Origin: Bugulina stolonifera
Lineage: Eukaryota > Bryozoa > Gymnolaemata > Cheilostomatida > Bugulidae
Assembly: GCA_935421135.1 (NCBI GenBank)
Contig: OW285193.1
Location: 10,216,099-10,280,098, forward strand
Reading direction: 5' to 3'
Length of the DNA stretch: 64,000 nucleotides
Below are positions 26,501-38,398 of the stretch, piece after piece (within the stretch, counting starts at the first letter, position 1; every line of letters begins with the position of its first letter). A model generated the notes under the pieces. It searched no databases. It was not told the origin of the DNA and saw only the letters and a program-made list of their open reading frames with translations. Both the position numbers and the translations under genes were made by a program.

Positions 26501-29500
26501 AGAATCTATGTAGAATAAACAGATTTATGCTATTGGTAAAAGGTGACAGCGAACCAGATGGAATGTTATAACTGACAGCAATCTTGACAGGATCGTTCTG
26601 ATTTTACTCCTAGAAATGCAAATATAAATTATTTGTGATATTTCTTACTTGAAAAAAAGTTCATTTATCAACTGCAATGGATTTGGATCCACATCAGTGC
26701 AAATAGCCATTCCATGGCGGGAATTTTTAACAAAAGAAGTTTCACGAGTAAGCACTACTCTTTTACCGCATTGAATGCACACTAGACATTCCTTTACTAG
26801 CAAACTTCCAAAATGATTGGTGTTAGCATGTTTGACAATGTTCTCATAGCGTAATGTGCAGGTTTTAGTCATAGTTATTGTATTCATCATCTCAAGAACT
26901 TTGTTAAAAAAGTTAAACAGCAATGAGAAGGAATTGTCCACCTACATGTACGTACTGGTTAGTAGATGGAGCCAATTGTCCATCTACATGTGCATACTGG
27001 TTAGTAGATGGAGCCAATTGTCCACCTACATGTGCGTACTGGTTAGTAGATGGAGCCAATTGTCCATCTACATGTGCATACTGGTTGGTAGATGGAGCCA
27101 ATTGTTCATCTACATGTGCATACTGGTTAGTAGATGGAGCCAATTGTCCATCTACATGTGCATACTGGTTAGTAGATGGAGCCAATTGTCCACCTACATG
27201 TGCATACTGGTTAGTAGATGGAGCCAATTGTCCACCTACATGTACATACTGGTTAGTAGATGGAGCCAATTGTCCATCTACATGTACATACTGGTTAGTA
27301 GATGGAGCCAATTGTCCATCTACATGTGCATACTGGTTAGTAGATGGAGCCAATTGTCCATCTACATGTGCATACTGGTTAGTAGATGGAGCCAATTGTC
27401 CATCTACATGTACATACTGGTTAGTAGATGGAGCCAATTGTCCACCTACATGTGCATACTGGTTAGTAGATGGAGCCAATTGTCCATCTACATGTGCATA
27501 CTGGTTAGTAGATGGAGCCAATTGTCCACCTACATGTACATACTGGTTAGTAGATGGAGCCAATTGTTCATCTACATGTGCATACTGGTTAGTAGATGGA
27601 GCCAATTGTCCACCTACATGTGCATACTGGTTAGTAGATGGAGCCAATTGTCCACCTACATGTACATACTGGTTAGTAGATGGAGCCAATTGTCCACCTA
27701 CATGTGCATACTGGTTAGTAGATGGAGCCAATTGTCCACCTACATGTACATACTGGTTAGTAGATGGAGCCAATTGTCCACCTACATGTGCATACTGGTT
27801 AGTAGATGGAGCCAATTGTTCATCTACATGTGCATACTGGTTAGTAGATGGAGCCAATTGTCCATCTACATGTACATACTGGTTAGTAGATGGAGCCAAT
27901 TGTCCACCTACATGTACATACTGGTTAGTAGATGGAGCCAATTGTCCACCTACATGTGCATACTGGTTAGTAGATGGAGCCAATTGTCCACCTACATGTG
28001 CATACTGGTTAGTAGATGGAGCCAATTGTCCACCTACATGTGCGTACTGGTTAGTAGATGGAGCCAATTGTCCACCTACATGTGCATACTGGTTAGTAGA
28101 TGGAGCCAATTGTCCACCTACATGTGCATACTGGTTAGTAGATGGAGCCAATTGTCCATCTACATGTGCATACTGGTTAGTAGATGGAGCCAATTGTCCA
28201 CCTACATGTACGTACTGGTTAGTAGATGGAGCCAATTGTCCACCTACATGTGCATACTGGTTAGTAGATGGAGCCAATTGTTCATCTACATGTGCATACT
28301 GGTTAGTAGATGGAGCCAATTGTTCACCTACATGTGCATACTGGTTAGTAGATGGAGCCAATTGTCCATCTACATGTGCATACTGGTTAGTAGATGGAGC
28401 CAATTGTCCATCTACATGTACGTACTGGTTAGTAGATGGAGCCAATTGTCCACCTACATGTACATACTGGTTAGTAGATGGAGCCAATTGTTCATCTACA
28501 TGTGCATACTGGTTAGTAGATGGAGCCAATTGTCCATCTACATGTACATACTGGTTAGTAGATGGAGCCAATTGTCCACATACATGTACATACTGGTTAG
28601 TAGATGGAGCCAATTGTCCACCTACATGTGCATACTGGTTAGTAGATGGAGCCAATTGTCCACCTACATGTGCATACTGGTTAGTAGATGGAGCCAATTG
28701 TCCACCTACATGTGCATACTGGTTAGTAGATGGAGCCAATTGTCCATCTACATGTGCATACTGGTTAGTAGATGGAGCCAATTGTCCACCTACATGTGCG
28801 TACTGGTTAGTAGATGGAGCCAATTGTCCACCTACATGTGCATACTGGTTAGTAGATGGAGCCAATTGTCCACCTACATGTGCATACTGGTTAGTAGATG
28901 GAGCCAATTGTCCATCTACATGTGCATACTGGTTAGTAGATGGAGCCAATTGTCCACCTACATGTACGTACTGGTTAGTAGATGGAGCCAATTGTCCACC
29001 TACATGTGCATACTGGTTAGTAGATGGAGCCAATTGTTCATCTACATGTGCATACTGGTTAGTAGATAGAGCCAATTGTCCACCTACATGTACATACTGG
29101 TTAGTAGATGGAGCCAATTGTCCATCTACATGTGCATACTGGTTAGTAGATGGAGCCAATTGTCCATCTACATGTACGTACTGGTTAGTAGATGGAGCCA
29201 ATTGTTCATCTACATGTGCATACTGGTTAGTAGATGGAGCCAATTGTCCACCTACATGTGCATACTGGTTAGTAGATGGAGCCAATTGTCCATCTACATG
29301 TACATACTGGTTAGTAGATGGAGCCAATTGTCCACCTACATGTGCATACTGGTTAGTAGATGGAGCCAATTGTCCATCTACATGTGCATACTGGTTAGTA
29401 GATGGAGCCAATTGTTCATCTACATGTGCATACTGGTTAGTAGATGGAGCCAATTGTCCACCTACATGTGCATACTGGTTAGTAGATGGAGTCAATTGTT

Positions 29501-32500
29501 CATCTACATGTGCATACTGGTTAGTAGATGGAGCCAATTGTCCACCTACATGTGCATACTGGTTAGTAGATGGAGCCAATTGTCCATCTACATGTGCATA
29601 CTGGTTAGTAGATGGAGCCAATTGTCCATCTACATGTGCATACTGGTTAGTAGATGGAGCCAATTGTCCATCTACATGTGCATACTGGTTAGTAGATGGA
29701 GCCAATTGTCCACCTACATGTGCATACTGGTTAGTAGATGGAGCCAATTGTCCACCTACATGTACATACTGGTTAGTAGATGGAGCCAATTGTCCACCTA
29801 CATGTGCATACTGGTTAGTAGATGGAGCCAATTGTCCACCTACATGCGCATACTGGTTAGTAGATGGAGCCAATTGTCCACCTACATGTGCATACTGGTT
29901 AGTAGATGGAGCCAATTGTCCACCTACATGTGCATACTGGTTAGTAGATGGAGCCAATTGTCCATCTACATGTGCATACTGGTTAGTAGATGGAGCCAAT
30001 TGTCCACCTACATGTGCATACTGGTTAGTAGATGGAGCCAATTGTCCATCTACATGTACATACTGGTTAGTAGATGGAGCCAATTGTCCATCTACATGTA
30101 CATACTGGTTAGTAGATGGAGCCAATTGTTCATCTACATGTGCATACTGGTTAGTAGATGGAGCCAATTGTTCATCTACATGTGCATACTGGTTAGTAGA
30201 TGGAGCCAATTGTTCATCTACATGTGCATACTGGTTAGTAGATGGAGCCAATTGTCCACCTACATGTGCATACTGGTTAGTAGATGGAGCCAATTGTCCA
30301 TCTACATGTGCATACTGGTTAGTAGATGGAGCCAATTGTCCACCTACATGTACGTACTGGTTAGTAGATGGAGCCAATTGTCCATCTACATGTGCATACT
30401 GGTTAGTAGATGGAGCCAATTGTCCACCTACATGTGCATACTGGTTAGTAGATGGAGCCAATTGTCCATCTACATGTACGTACTGGTTAGTAGATGGAGC
30501 CAATTGTCCATCTACATGTGCATACTGGTTAGTAGATGGAGCCAATTGTCCATCTACATGTGCATACTGGTTAGTAGATGGAGCCAATTGTCCATCTACA
30601 TGTGCATACTGGTTAGTAGATGGAGCCAATTGTCCACCGACATGTGCATACTGGTTAGTAGATGGAGCCAATTGTCCATCTACATGTGCATACTGGTTAG
30701 TAGATGGAGCCAATTGTCCACCTACATGTGCATACTGGTTAGTAGATGGAGCCAATTGTCCATCTACATGTGCATACTGGTTAGTAGATGGAGCCAATTG
30801 TTTATCTACATGTGCATACTGGTTAGTAGATGGAGCCAATTGTCCATCTACATGTGCATACTGGTTAGTAGATGGAGCTAATTGTTCATCTACATGTGCA
30901 TACTGGTTGGTAGATGGAGCCAATTGTCCATCTACATGTGCATACTGGTTAGTAGATGGAGCCAATTGTTCATCTACATGTGCATACTGGTTAGTAGATG
31001 GAGCCAATTGTCCACCTACATGTGCATACTGGTTAGTAGATGGAGCCAATTGTCCATCTACATGTGCATACTGGTTAGTAGATGGAGCCAATTGTTCATC
31101 TACATGTGCATACTGGTTAGTAGATGGAGCCAATTGTCCATCTACATGTGCATACTGGTTAGTAGATGGAGCTAATTGTTCATCTACATGTGCATACTGG
31201 TTGGTAGATGGAGCCAATTGTCCATCTACATGTGCATACTGGTTAGTAGATGGAGCCAATTGTTCATCTACATGTGCATACTGGTTAGTAGATGGAGCCA
31301 ATTGTCCACCTACATGTGCATACTGGTTAGTAGATGGAGCCAATTGTCCATCTACATGTGCATACTGGTTAGTAGATGGAGCCAATTGTTCATCTACATG
31401 TGCATACTGGTTAGTAGATGGAGCCAATTGTCCACCTACATGTGCATACTGGTTAGTAGATGGAGCCAATTGTCCATCTACATGTGCATACTGGTTAGTA
31501 GATGGAGCCAATTGTCCATCTACATGTGCATACTGGTTAGTAGATGGAGCCAATTGTCCATCTACATGTGCATACTGGTTAGTAGATGGAGCCAATTGTC
31601 CATCTACATGTGCATACTAGTTAGTAGATGGAGCCAATTGTCCACCTACATGTGCATACTGGTTAGTAGATGGAGCCAATTGTCCATCTACATGTGCATA
31701 CTGGTTAGTAGATGGAGCCAATTGTTCATCTACATGTGCATACTGGTTAGTAGATGGAGCCAATTGTTCATCTACATGTGCATACTGGTTAGTAGATGGA
31801 GCCAATTGTCCATCTACATGTGCATACTGGTTAGTAGATGGAGCCAATTGTCCACCTACATGTGCATACTGGTTAGTAGATGGAGCCAATTGTCCATCTA
31901 CATGTGCATACTGGTTAGTAGATGGAGCCAATTGTCCATCTACATGTGCATACTGGTTGGTAGATGGAGCCAATTGTCCATCTACATGTGCATACTGGTT
32001 AGAAGATGGAGCCAATTGTCCACCTACATGTGCATACTGGTTAGTAGATGGAGCCAATTGTCCACCTACATGTGCATATTGGTTAGTAGATGGAGCCAAT
32101 TGTCCATCTACATGTGCATACTGGTTAGTAGATGGAGCCAATTGTCCATCTACATGTGCATACTGGTTAGTAGATGGAGCCAATTGTCCACCTACATGTG
32201 CATACTGGTTAGTAGATGGAGCCAATTGTCCATCTACATGTGCATACTGGTTAGTAGATGGAGCCAATTGTCCACCTACATGTGCATACTGGTTAGTAGA
32301 TGGAGCCAATTGTCCATCTACATGTGCATACTGGTTAGTAGATGGAGCCAATTGTTCATCTACATGTGCATACTGGTTAGTAGATGGAGCCAATTGTCCA
32401 TCTACATGTGCATACTGGTTAGTAGATGGAGCCAATTTTTCATCTACATGTGCATACTGGTTGGTAGATGGAGCCAATTGTCCATCTACATGTGCATACT

Positions 32501-33498
32501 GGTTAGTAGATGGAGCCAATTGTCCACCTACATGTGCATACTGGTTAGTAGATGGAGCCAATTGTCCATCTACATGTGCATACTGGTTAGTAGATGGAGC
32601 CAATTGTATATCTACATGTGCATACTGGTTAGTAGATGGAGCCAATTGTCCATCTACATGTGCATACTGGTTAGTAGATGGAGCCAATTGTCCACCTACA
32701 TGTGCATACTGGTTAGTAGATGGAGCCAATTGTCCATCTACATGTGCATATTGGTTAGTAGATGGAGCCAATTGTTCATCTACATGTGCATACTGGTTAG
32801 TAGATGGAGCCAATTGTCCATCTACATGTGCATACTGGTTAGTAGATGGAGCCAATTGTTCATCTACATGTGCATACTGGTTAGTAGATGGAGCCAATTG
32901 TCCATCTACATGTGCATACTGGTTAGTAGATGGAGCCAATTGTCCATCTACATGTGCATACTGGTTAGTAGATGGAGCCAATTGTCCATCTACATGTGCA
33001 TATTGGTTAGTAGATGGAGCCAATTGTCCATCTACATGTGCATACTGGTTAGTAGATGGAGCCAATTGTCCATCTACATGTGCATACTGGTTAGTAGATG
33101 GAGCCAATTGTCCATCTACATGTGCATACTGGTTAGTAGATGGAGCCAATTGTCCACCTACATGTGCATACTGGTTAGTAGATGGAGCCAATTGTCCATC
33201 TACATGTGCATACTGGTTAGTAGATGGAGCCAATTGTTCATCTACATGTGCATACTGGTTAGTAGGTGGAGCCAATTGTCCATTGTTCAAAAAATGCATG
33301 ATTGCAATACATTCATGTCTTTTTTGGCACAAGTGACTTCTTACCTCAACTTTCAGAAATATAATCACATATGACAATCTTAAATACTGTGCCATACTTA
33401 CAAATTTTTTGAAGAAGAGGAGAAGCACTTTGAATACTTTTACAGTTTTCCTTGAACACTGAAACTCCAGCAGTTTTGGTACTTTGGTTTGATAGCAT
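23507..33498 (-). CDS. Eight-exon gene, 280 aa, unrecognised protein
   Basis: The minus-strand exons are 33520-33402 (ATG at 33498), 26898-26649, 26571-26501, 26101-26019, 25352-25277, 24679-24578, 23995-23893 and 23567-(TAG 23507). Phases agree at every junction and coding bases sum to 843, giving 280 residues. Most donors are strong (GTAAGT, GTGAGT, GTAAGT, GTGAGC); GTGTAC after exon 6 and the acceptors of exons 3 and 8 are weak. Exon 2 carries CLVCIQCGKRVVLTRETSF, a possible zinc-binding CxxCxxC cluster; exon 4 has YCECHSNIQMKSCNIRPSHK, again Cys-rich. No signal peptide or membrane segment is obvious. A good donor 46 bases after the stop suggests an intron in the 3' UTR or an alternative ending. 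An upstream non-coding exon ending at the donor GTTAGT (33708-33703) is possible. The family is not recognised. Intron 1 holds the giant minisatellite. Confidence 0.65.
26932..33283. repeat. 42-bp minisatellite, about 151 copies, inside an intron
   Basis: The unit includes CCAATTG, CTACATGTGCATACTGG and TTAGTAGATGGAG. The TACTGG word recurs from 26953 to 33253, exactly 150 x 42 bases, so there is no net length change across the array. Variation is confined to a few positions, chiefly CCACC/CCATC/TTCATC and TGTGCAT/TGTACAT/TGTGCGT. Because 42 is divisible by three and the unit has no stop in three of the six frames, it creates very long ORFs: two on plus (NCPPTCAYWLVDGA and QLSTYMCILVSRWS types) and one on minus (QLAPSTNQYAHVDG type). 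It sits wholly within the first intron (26899-33401) of the minus-strand gene and ends 33 bases before the 3' splice site. The ORFs are therefore best read as repeat artefacts, although independent transcription is not excluded. Confidence 0.97.
30877..31466. repeat. Higher-order 294-bp duplication inside the minisatellite
   Basis: The rare variants GAGCTAATTG and TGGTTGGTAGATGG occur together at 30877 and again at 31171, exactly 294 bases (7 units) apart. The unit types following each of them (C-T, T-T, CC, C-T, T-T order) match. This shows block duplication of seven units at once. Confidence 0.85.
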
Positions 33499-33958
33499 GG
33501 TTTTGACAGAGCTGATCCTGCTATAAAAGAAAATCCCACATTATTGAGTTTCAATTGGAGCATTGTACTTCATGACAAAGCAGTGTATTAGTGATGATGT
33601 AATAAAATACAGACATATTTAAAGAACTCTAAATAGTTGCCATATTCAGCAGTTAAACTGACAATTTAAATAAAAAGTCTAGTTAACTATACAAAATAAT
33701 GTACTAACCTCAAGTAGACTTCTGTATAAATGTCTCAGCACCTTAGTGAAGAGTTTTATTTTGGCAGAATAGCTGGGACTTCTCTCTCAAGGCAACAGAC
33801 GTGACACCTTCTAAATGTCACGATTTTTACTTGTCTAAGAACCGAGTTTAGCCTGTGAATCACAGAAAGTGACAGGTATTCTATTGAATATACTGAAGCT
33901 GTAGAAAATATTGTAGGACTAATATGCTTATAATAATTTTACATATGGTATGATTGTG

Positions 33959-34150
33959 TTATGCTTGAGGATCAATATTGTTACATAACCTGCTTAAAAT
34001 AGTTATACTAATTAGTAGACCAGCTACACCATAGAGTAAAATTGCAGACAAGCCTAGTATGCTATAATTATTGTAAATAAATGTCCATAATACAGTGATT
34101 GTTGTAAAATCAATAGAATATCTAAACATGTGTGCAGGTTCCAGCTTCCT
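33959..34150 (-). CDS. Candidate terminal exon with two membrane segments
   Basis: A minus-strand open stretch reads RKLEPAHMFRYSIDFTTITV and then two hydrophobic runs (about LWTFIYNNYSILGLSAILLY and GVAGLLISITILSRL), ending at a TAA after NNIDPQA. There is no ATG at the 5' end of the frame (an internal ATG follows AH), so if real it is an exon. The acceptor could be TCACTGTTTGAG, which is poor. It lies upstream of the 280-aa gene on the same strand, but no phase-consistent link to it was found. Confidence 0.25.
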   Translation of the reverse strand, partial: RKLEPAHMFRYSIDFTTITVLWTFIYNNYSILGLSAILLYGVAGLLISITILSRLCNNIDPQA

Positions 34151-34619
34151 CAAACAGTGAAAGTTGTACAGTTATTTACATATACATGTATAATGGGTGC
34201 TAATACTGTAAAATTCATAACAGGTTTATTGAGTGTGATATTGTATTATTTCACACTGTGTGGTATAATGTGCTACGCTTTAAGCTTATATAACTTGTAA
34301 ATAACTTTTATACAGCGACTGTGACACGTTGCTTACTGCTTATATTCTAATGTCGGTTTGTCACAACATGCATAGACCAATGTGTAATATAACTGGTGAC
34401 TGGAAAAAAACTATTAAGTTACTAGAACTGAACAAAATTCTAAATCTTATCTTGATTGTAAAAGACTAGATTTTACTGACAATTGTGATTATTGTATTTC
34501 TACATTGTAATCTGGTAAGCGATACTACGCTGTATGTACATACGACTGGTTCCTAATAAATGGTAGGCTACAAGTTATAAATTTTGTTTCCAGTTCTGCT
34601 CAGCATGTCCCTTCATCAA

Positions 34620-34802
34620 TTATTTGTACTGAATCATTGGCATCAGCTTAGTAGCAAGACAGTCTGGGCTGACTGAATACACAACGAAGGTTGAGGTACT
34701 TCCATGATTCTGGTAGCCATCACATTCCGTTCCAATCAGTATACATGAGCCTTTGAAAGCTGGAAGCAGGATAACACTAGAAATGAACAGGAGGTTTTTC
34801 AT
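34620..34802 (-). CDS. Small secreted protein candidate, 60 aa
   Basis: A complete minus-strand ORF begins with a classic signal-peptide profile (MKNLLFISSVILLPAFKGSC) and continues ILIGTECDGYQNHGSTSTFV to a TAA after MIQYK. Three cysteines are present, one at the predicted cleavage boundary. No intron is needed to make it, although the AG at the end of TTCATTTCTAG inside the signal region could instead be an acceptor, making this a terminal exon. The protein is not recognised. Confidence 0.35.
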   Translation of the reverse strand: MKNLLFISSVILLPAFKGSCILIGTECDGYQNHGSTSTFVVYSVSPDCLATKLMPMIQYK

Positions 34803-34809
34803 TTACGGA

Positions 34810-36000
34810 GATCAGCTCATTAATTTTATATATCTATAATCCAATTGCATTACCAACTTTTCTTGTGAAATATCACTACAAAACTTATTTTGATGCAACT
34901 TTGTGTTTGAAGCTTTCAAACTGTGTGTAGAGCAGTCAAGAACACAATTTCACATCCATGAGAACACCTATCTCAGAGAGCCCCATTTAGTTACTAGCCA
35001 TTTGATCCAATGAGCAGCACACCGTGCAACATGAAAAACTGATAGCTATAAAAGAATTTTAAATGGTCTCTTTATTTCCTTTATTACAACTTGACATAAA
35101 TATACACCATGGTTGTAGTCATTTGCAGAGCACATAAACATAGGTACTTCAATAAGTAGCCATAACTAAATATGTAGACTTTGACCTCACTTTTGCAAAA
35201 TAACTAATCTAAGGTTTAGTAAACTATCACCAGGTGTGAGATTCGAGATAATTGTCATTCAATTGATAGCAGCGTTTTTAAAGCAGATTTTCTGCCAACT
35301 ACAATTTTTCCTAATTGTGACTTTTCATGAAATAAACGTGACGTTAGGAATATTTTACTATAAGAAGTTTTTATACCGAACATTTGGTGAAAAGGGAATA
35401 AGGCAGCATTATGTATGAGTTAACACTTCAATAAGCAGTAGAGTGTAATATCAATAGTTCATTTGCATGTATTCAAATAATTTTGATGCACAGAGTTGTC
35501 TTCTTTCTTTTAAAATAGTCCCCTATTGATACCAATTAAGTCACCATGCTAATCTGTTTATCACATCAACATGAGTTGTAAGAATTTGGCAATAAAATTA
35601 CAAAATCACACTTATTATAAAACTTAGTTATACATGTAAACTTGTGGATAGTTGGAAATGCTATCAAGTTCACTATTATAATGTATGAGAGCACTCAGGG
35701 AAATTCTCTCCTGTTTGTATAATGTATATATTATACATTGTGTATCAATAGGAGATAATTCCTTAATTAATGGCCGCCTACTGTTCCTCGTTTGCTATTT
35801 AAACAAATTGGCAGGTTGGAGTTGCTAGCTGGAAAAATACACGTGTAGGTGAATAAAACTGCCCTTTCCTGTTTACCCAAGAGCGAAAATTTTTAACTCC
35901 TATGGAAACAGCTAATAACCTCAAAATGAATGCCAGATATAATGGTGTATATGTATTAGTACTTGCTAATCTCTCAGTTAATGCCACTTGTCTAATGGCT
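34810..36000. other. Non-coding stretch
   Basis: No supportable gene was seen. A short palindromic run of TATA/ATAT lies at about 35717-35745. Otherwise it is AT-rich intergenic sequence. Confidence 0.4.
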
Positions 36001-36025
36001 GTATGACTACTAACACAATTTCAGA

Positions 36026-36268
36026 ATGGTGAATAATGTTGCTAATTCAAGAATTGTTCTGTCTTGCATCAAAAGTGCAATAGAGGGCAACTTCGAGATA
36101 AGGGCACTTAGGATTTGTATTGTAAAAGTTACGAGTAATGAAGTTTTGCAAGATAAATACTATCAACTGTGTGATATCCAGTCAACCGATGCCACAATAA
36201 TATATGATATACATGTACCTGCAAGTTATTATTCCACAGCTGCACCTGCCTCTCAAGATTACTGCTAA
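36026..36268 (+). CDS. Candidate single or terminal exon, 80 aa
   Basis: An ATG directly after an acceptor-like CACAATTTCAG opens an 80-residue frame (MVNNVANSRIVLSCIKSAIE ... PASYYSTAAPASQDYC) ending at TAA. The amino-acid composition is balanced and protein-like, with no low-complexity run. It could be the last exon of a gene whose other parts were not recognised, in which case the ATG would be internal. No domain is recognised. Confidence 0.35.
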   Translation: MVNNVANSRIVLSCIKSAIEGNFEIRALRICIVKVTSNEVLQDKYYQLCDIQSTDATIIYDIHVPASYYSTAAPASQDYC

Positions 36269-36339
36269 TCATGTCAAGTCTCAGATCTGAAGAAAAGAAT
36301 GTACTTACAGTAATAGCGATTAAATCACACAATATAAGC

Positions 36340-37930
36340 TTTCATTATAAAAGTATACTACATGAAAAGTGTGTACTCTTAGCTACTAGCATTTCACCTC
36401 TACGTATATAGTTACCCAGATGACTAATTACATTGTAGAATTGTGGTTCTTCACTTACATGTAGAACACATATTGTGGTGACTGTGCATAGGCTACTGCA
36501 TTGGTAAATGAAGTTTGGAAATTTATAAAGTCTGAAAATGAAACACTGTAAACATTCTAACCATGGTGTATTTTATCAATTTAGGGGAAGAATTACATCA
36601 CCTGGCGTCCATTTTACAAAACTTTTTGCCACTTTAAAGTTGTACTTTTTCACTCTATCAATACATTAGTGGAGGGTTCTTTTTATTTTGATGAATGTAG
36701 ACTTTGTAGAGATTGATAGTAGCTTTGTGTTGGATTAGCCGTGCATTTTCCAACTATAGAAATTGGAAAATTAACTTTCCACATATGCACTAATGAATAA
36801 TTATTATATTAGGCTAACAGCTGACTTCAAATCTATGAAGAAGCTGCCAGATTAATTTATCATGCTTACATAATCTGGTATCCTAGGTTAATTAAAGACA
36901 ACAAAAAATGCAGGATACTTTGTGCTCTATATTTGCACATCCTGTCATATCTGAGTTTTATAATTTGGTGAGGCTGCCGACAAATAATTACTGAGATGAA
37001 AGATTCCAACAGCATGTAAATAACGTAATAGAGTTATACCATGTACTGATGTTACAATATTTACATGTATGCACAATATCAGCTATTGGCTCTCTCACAG
37101 AGTTATGGTACATCTAATATTGACTGGATACAGGGAGGGTTGAATTGGGGTTTGCTGTGTTGTATAGAATGTAATGTAGAAGGTACAATGTACATATGCT
37201 GGGGTTGAGGAATTTCATCAAGGAATGGCCAAAAAGAGAGTGACCGGAGAAGAAAATCCTACTATGCAGAAGATTGAGGGTAATCTCAATTCAAATAATC
37301 ATGTTGCCTACTATTGGTTAGATTAAAGCTTATAGTCTGTGGACCATTGTGAACTATAAGGCTTATGGCACTCAAAGTATAGCCAAGAGACTGTCAAAAT
37401 AAACCCCTAGAACCAATGCTTAATGTTACTTGGTGAGCAACTTTTTACACAGCTTCTAAAGCTAGCATGATTTTCAAACATTAAGTAGGAATTCACTGCT
37501 CTAAACATCGTGAGATAATGGCTTATGGTACTCAACATTAGGAGAGAGCTACAATCTACATGTATATCCTAACGTACTGCTCTTGCTTAGCAAAATATGT
37601 CAACAGGATGGCACCTGCATATCTACACGTTGAAGAGGAATATATATTATCACAAAGATGATCAAGTGAATGGTGCTCTAGGTGCTTCAACACTTGATAG
37701 ATTGAGATTCATATTGTTATCAATACAATGGAGATTCTCTTCTCAAATTCTAGATATTGTGTGCTATGACATGCACATTGAACTAGTAGATACACCCACC
37801 CCAATCTACTAGTACAACAGCTATCCCATGCAGCAAAGGCAAAGACAGTGTGGGCAAAGAACACAACTCCTTGATATAAGAACGGAATCCATTTAAACAC
37901 ATAAAATTTTGGTGGTGCGAGGGCACCATT
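36340..37930. other. Stretch without supportable genes
   Basis: One 71-codon plus-strand ORF (37597-37812) exists but has no splice or promoter support. Two short similar phrases (GGCTTATGGCACTCAA near 37360, GGCTTATGGTACTCAA near 37518) may mark a small duplication. Confidence 0.35.
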
Positions 37931-37939
37931 TATTTACAG

Positions 37940-38393
37940 CAGGGGATCCCAACCATTTTTAGCCCAAGCACCCTTTAGCAGTCACGCAACAAACAACGTA
38001 CTCCTTTAGAAAACTGTGTTTAATCAGGGATATCTCTAGTTTTATTTAATAAATATAACATGCATACGGTATCAAAATGTGTCACTTAAACAAGTAAATA
38101 AATGAGAGTATGGCATGAAATTTTAATTTTCAAAATAATTATACGTAATGCTTAATATAATGTATAACCTTCATCCATACTAAATATAACTTCTATTGAT
38201 TGTAGTTTTTTATGGCTTTCACATTGGTTTGATGTTCAGTTCAGTAATAGATATTGATAATTCATAATTGATACTCTGTAACTGAAAATCACTGTTAAAA
38301 TGTATTAAGTTTACTCGTATAACTTGTTTGGTACCCCTTGGATTTCCAAAATGTACCCCTAGGGATATATTTACCCCAGGTTGGGAACCCCTG
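37940..38393. mobile_element. hAT-like non-autonomous element
   Basis: It begins CAGGGGATCCCAACC and ends with the inverse of CAGGGGTTCCCAACC (one mismatch in 15). Its flanks, ATTTACAG on the left and AATTACAT on the right, agree at 6 of 8 positions, consistent with an aged 8-bp duplication. Ends of the form CAGGGGTTCCCAACC and 8-bp target duplications are typical of hAT elements. At 454 bp with no ORF it must have been mobilised in trans. Confidence 0.75.
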
Positions 38394-38398
38394 AATTA

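Noticed and set aside
26923..31620. Giant ORFs of about 1560 codons on both strands as real repetitive proteins
   Set aside because: They arise automatically from a stop-free 42-bp unit, overlap on both strands, and lie in an intron of a phase-consistent gene.
26932..33283. CRISPR-like array
   Set aside because: The repeat units are contiguous with no spacers, and the setting is eukaryotic.
33302..33401. Extra small exon on minus just before the array (TTTCTGAAAG / GAGGTAAGAAG)
   Set aside because: Adding this five-base exon breaks the otherwise consistent phase between exons 1 and 2.
37597..37812. Plus-strand 71-codon ORF
   Set aside because: Overlaps an equally long minus frame and shows no homology or splice context.
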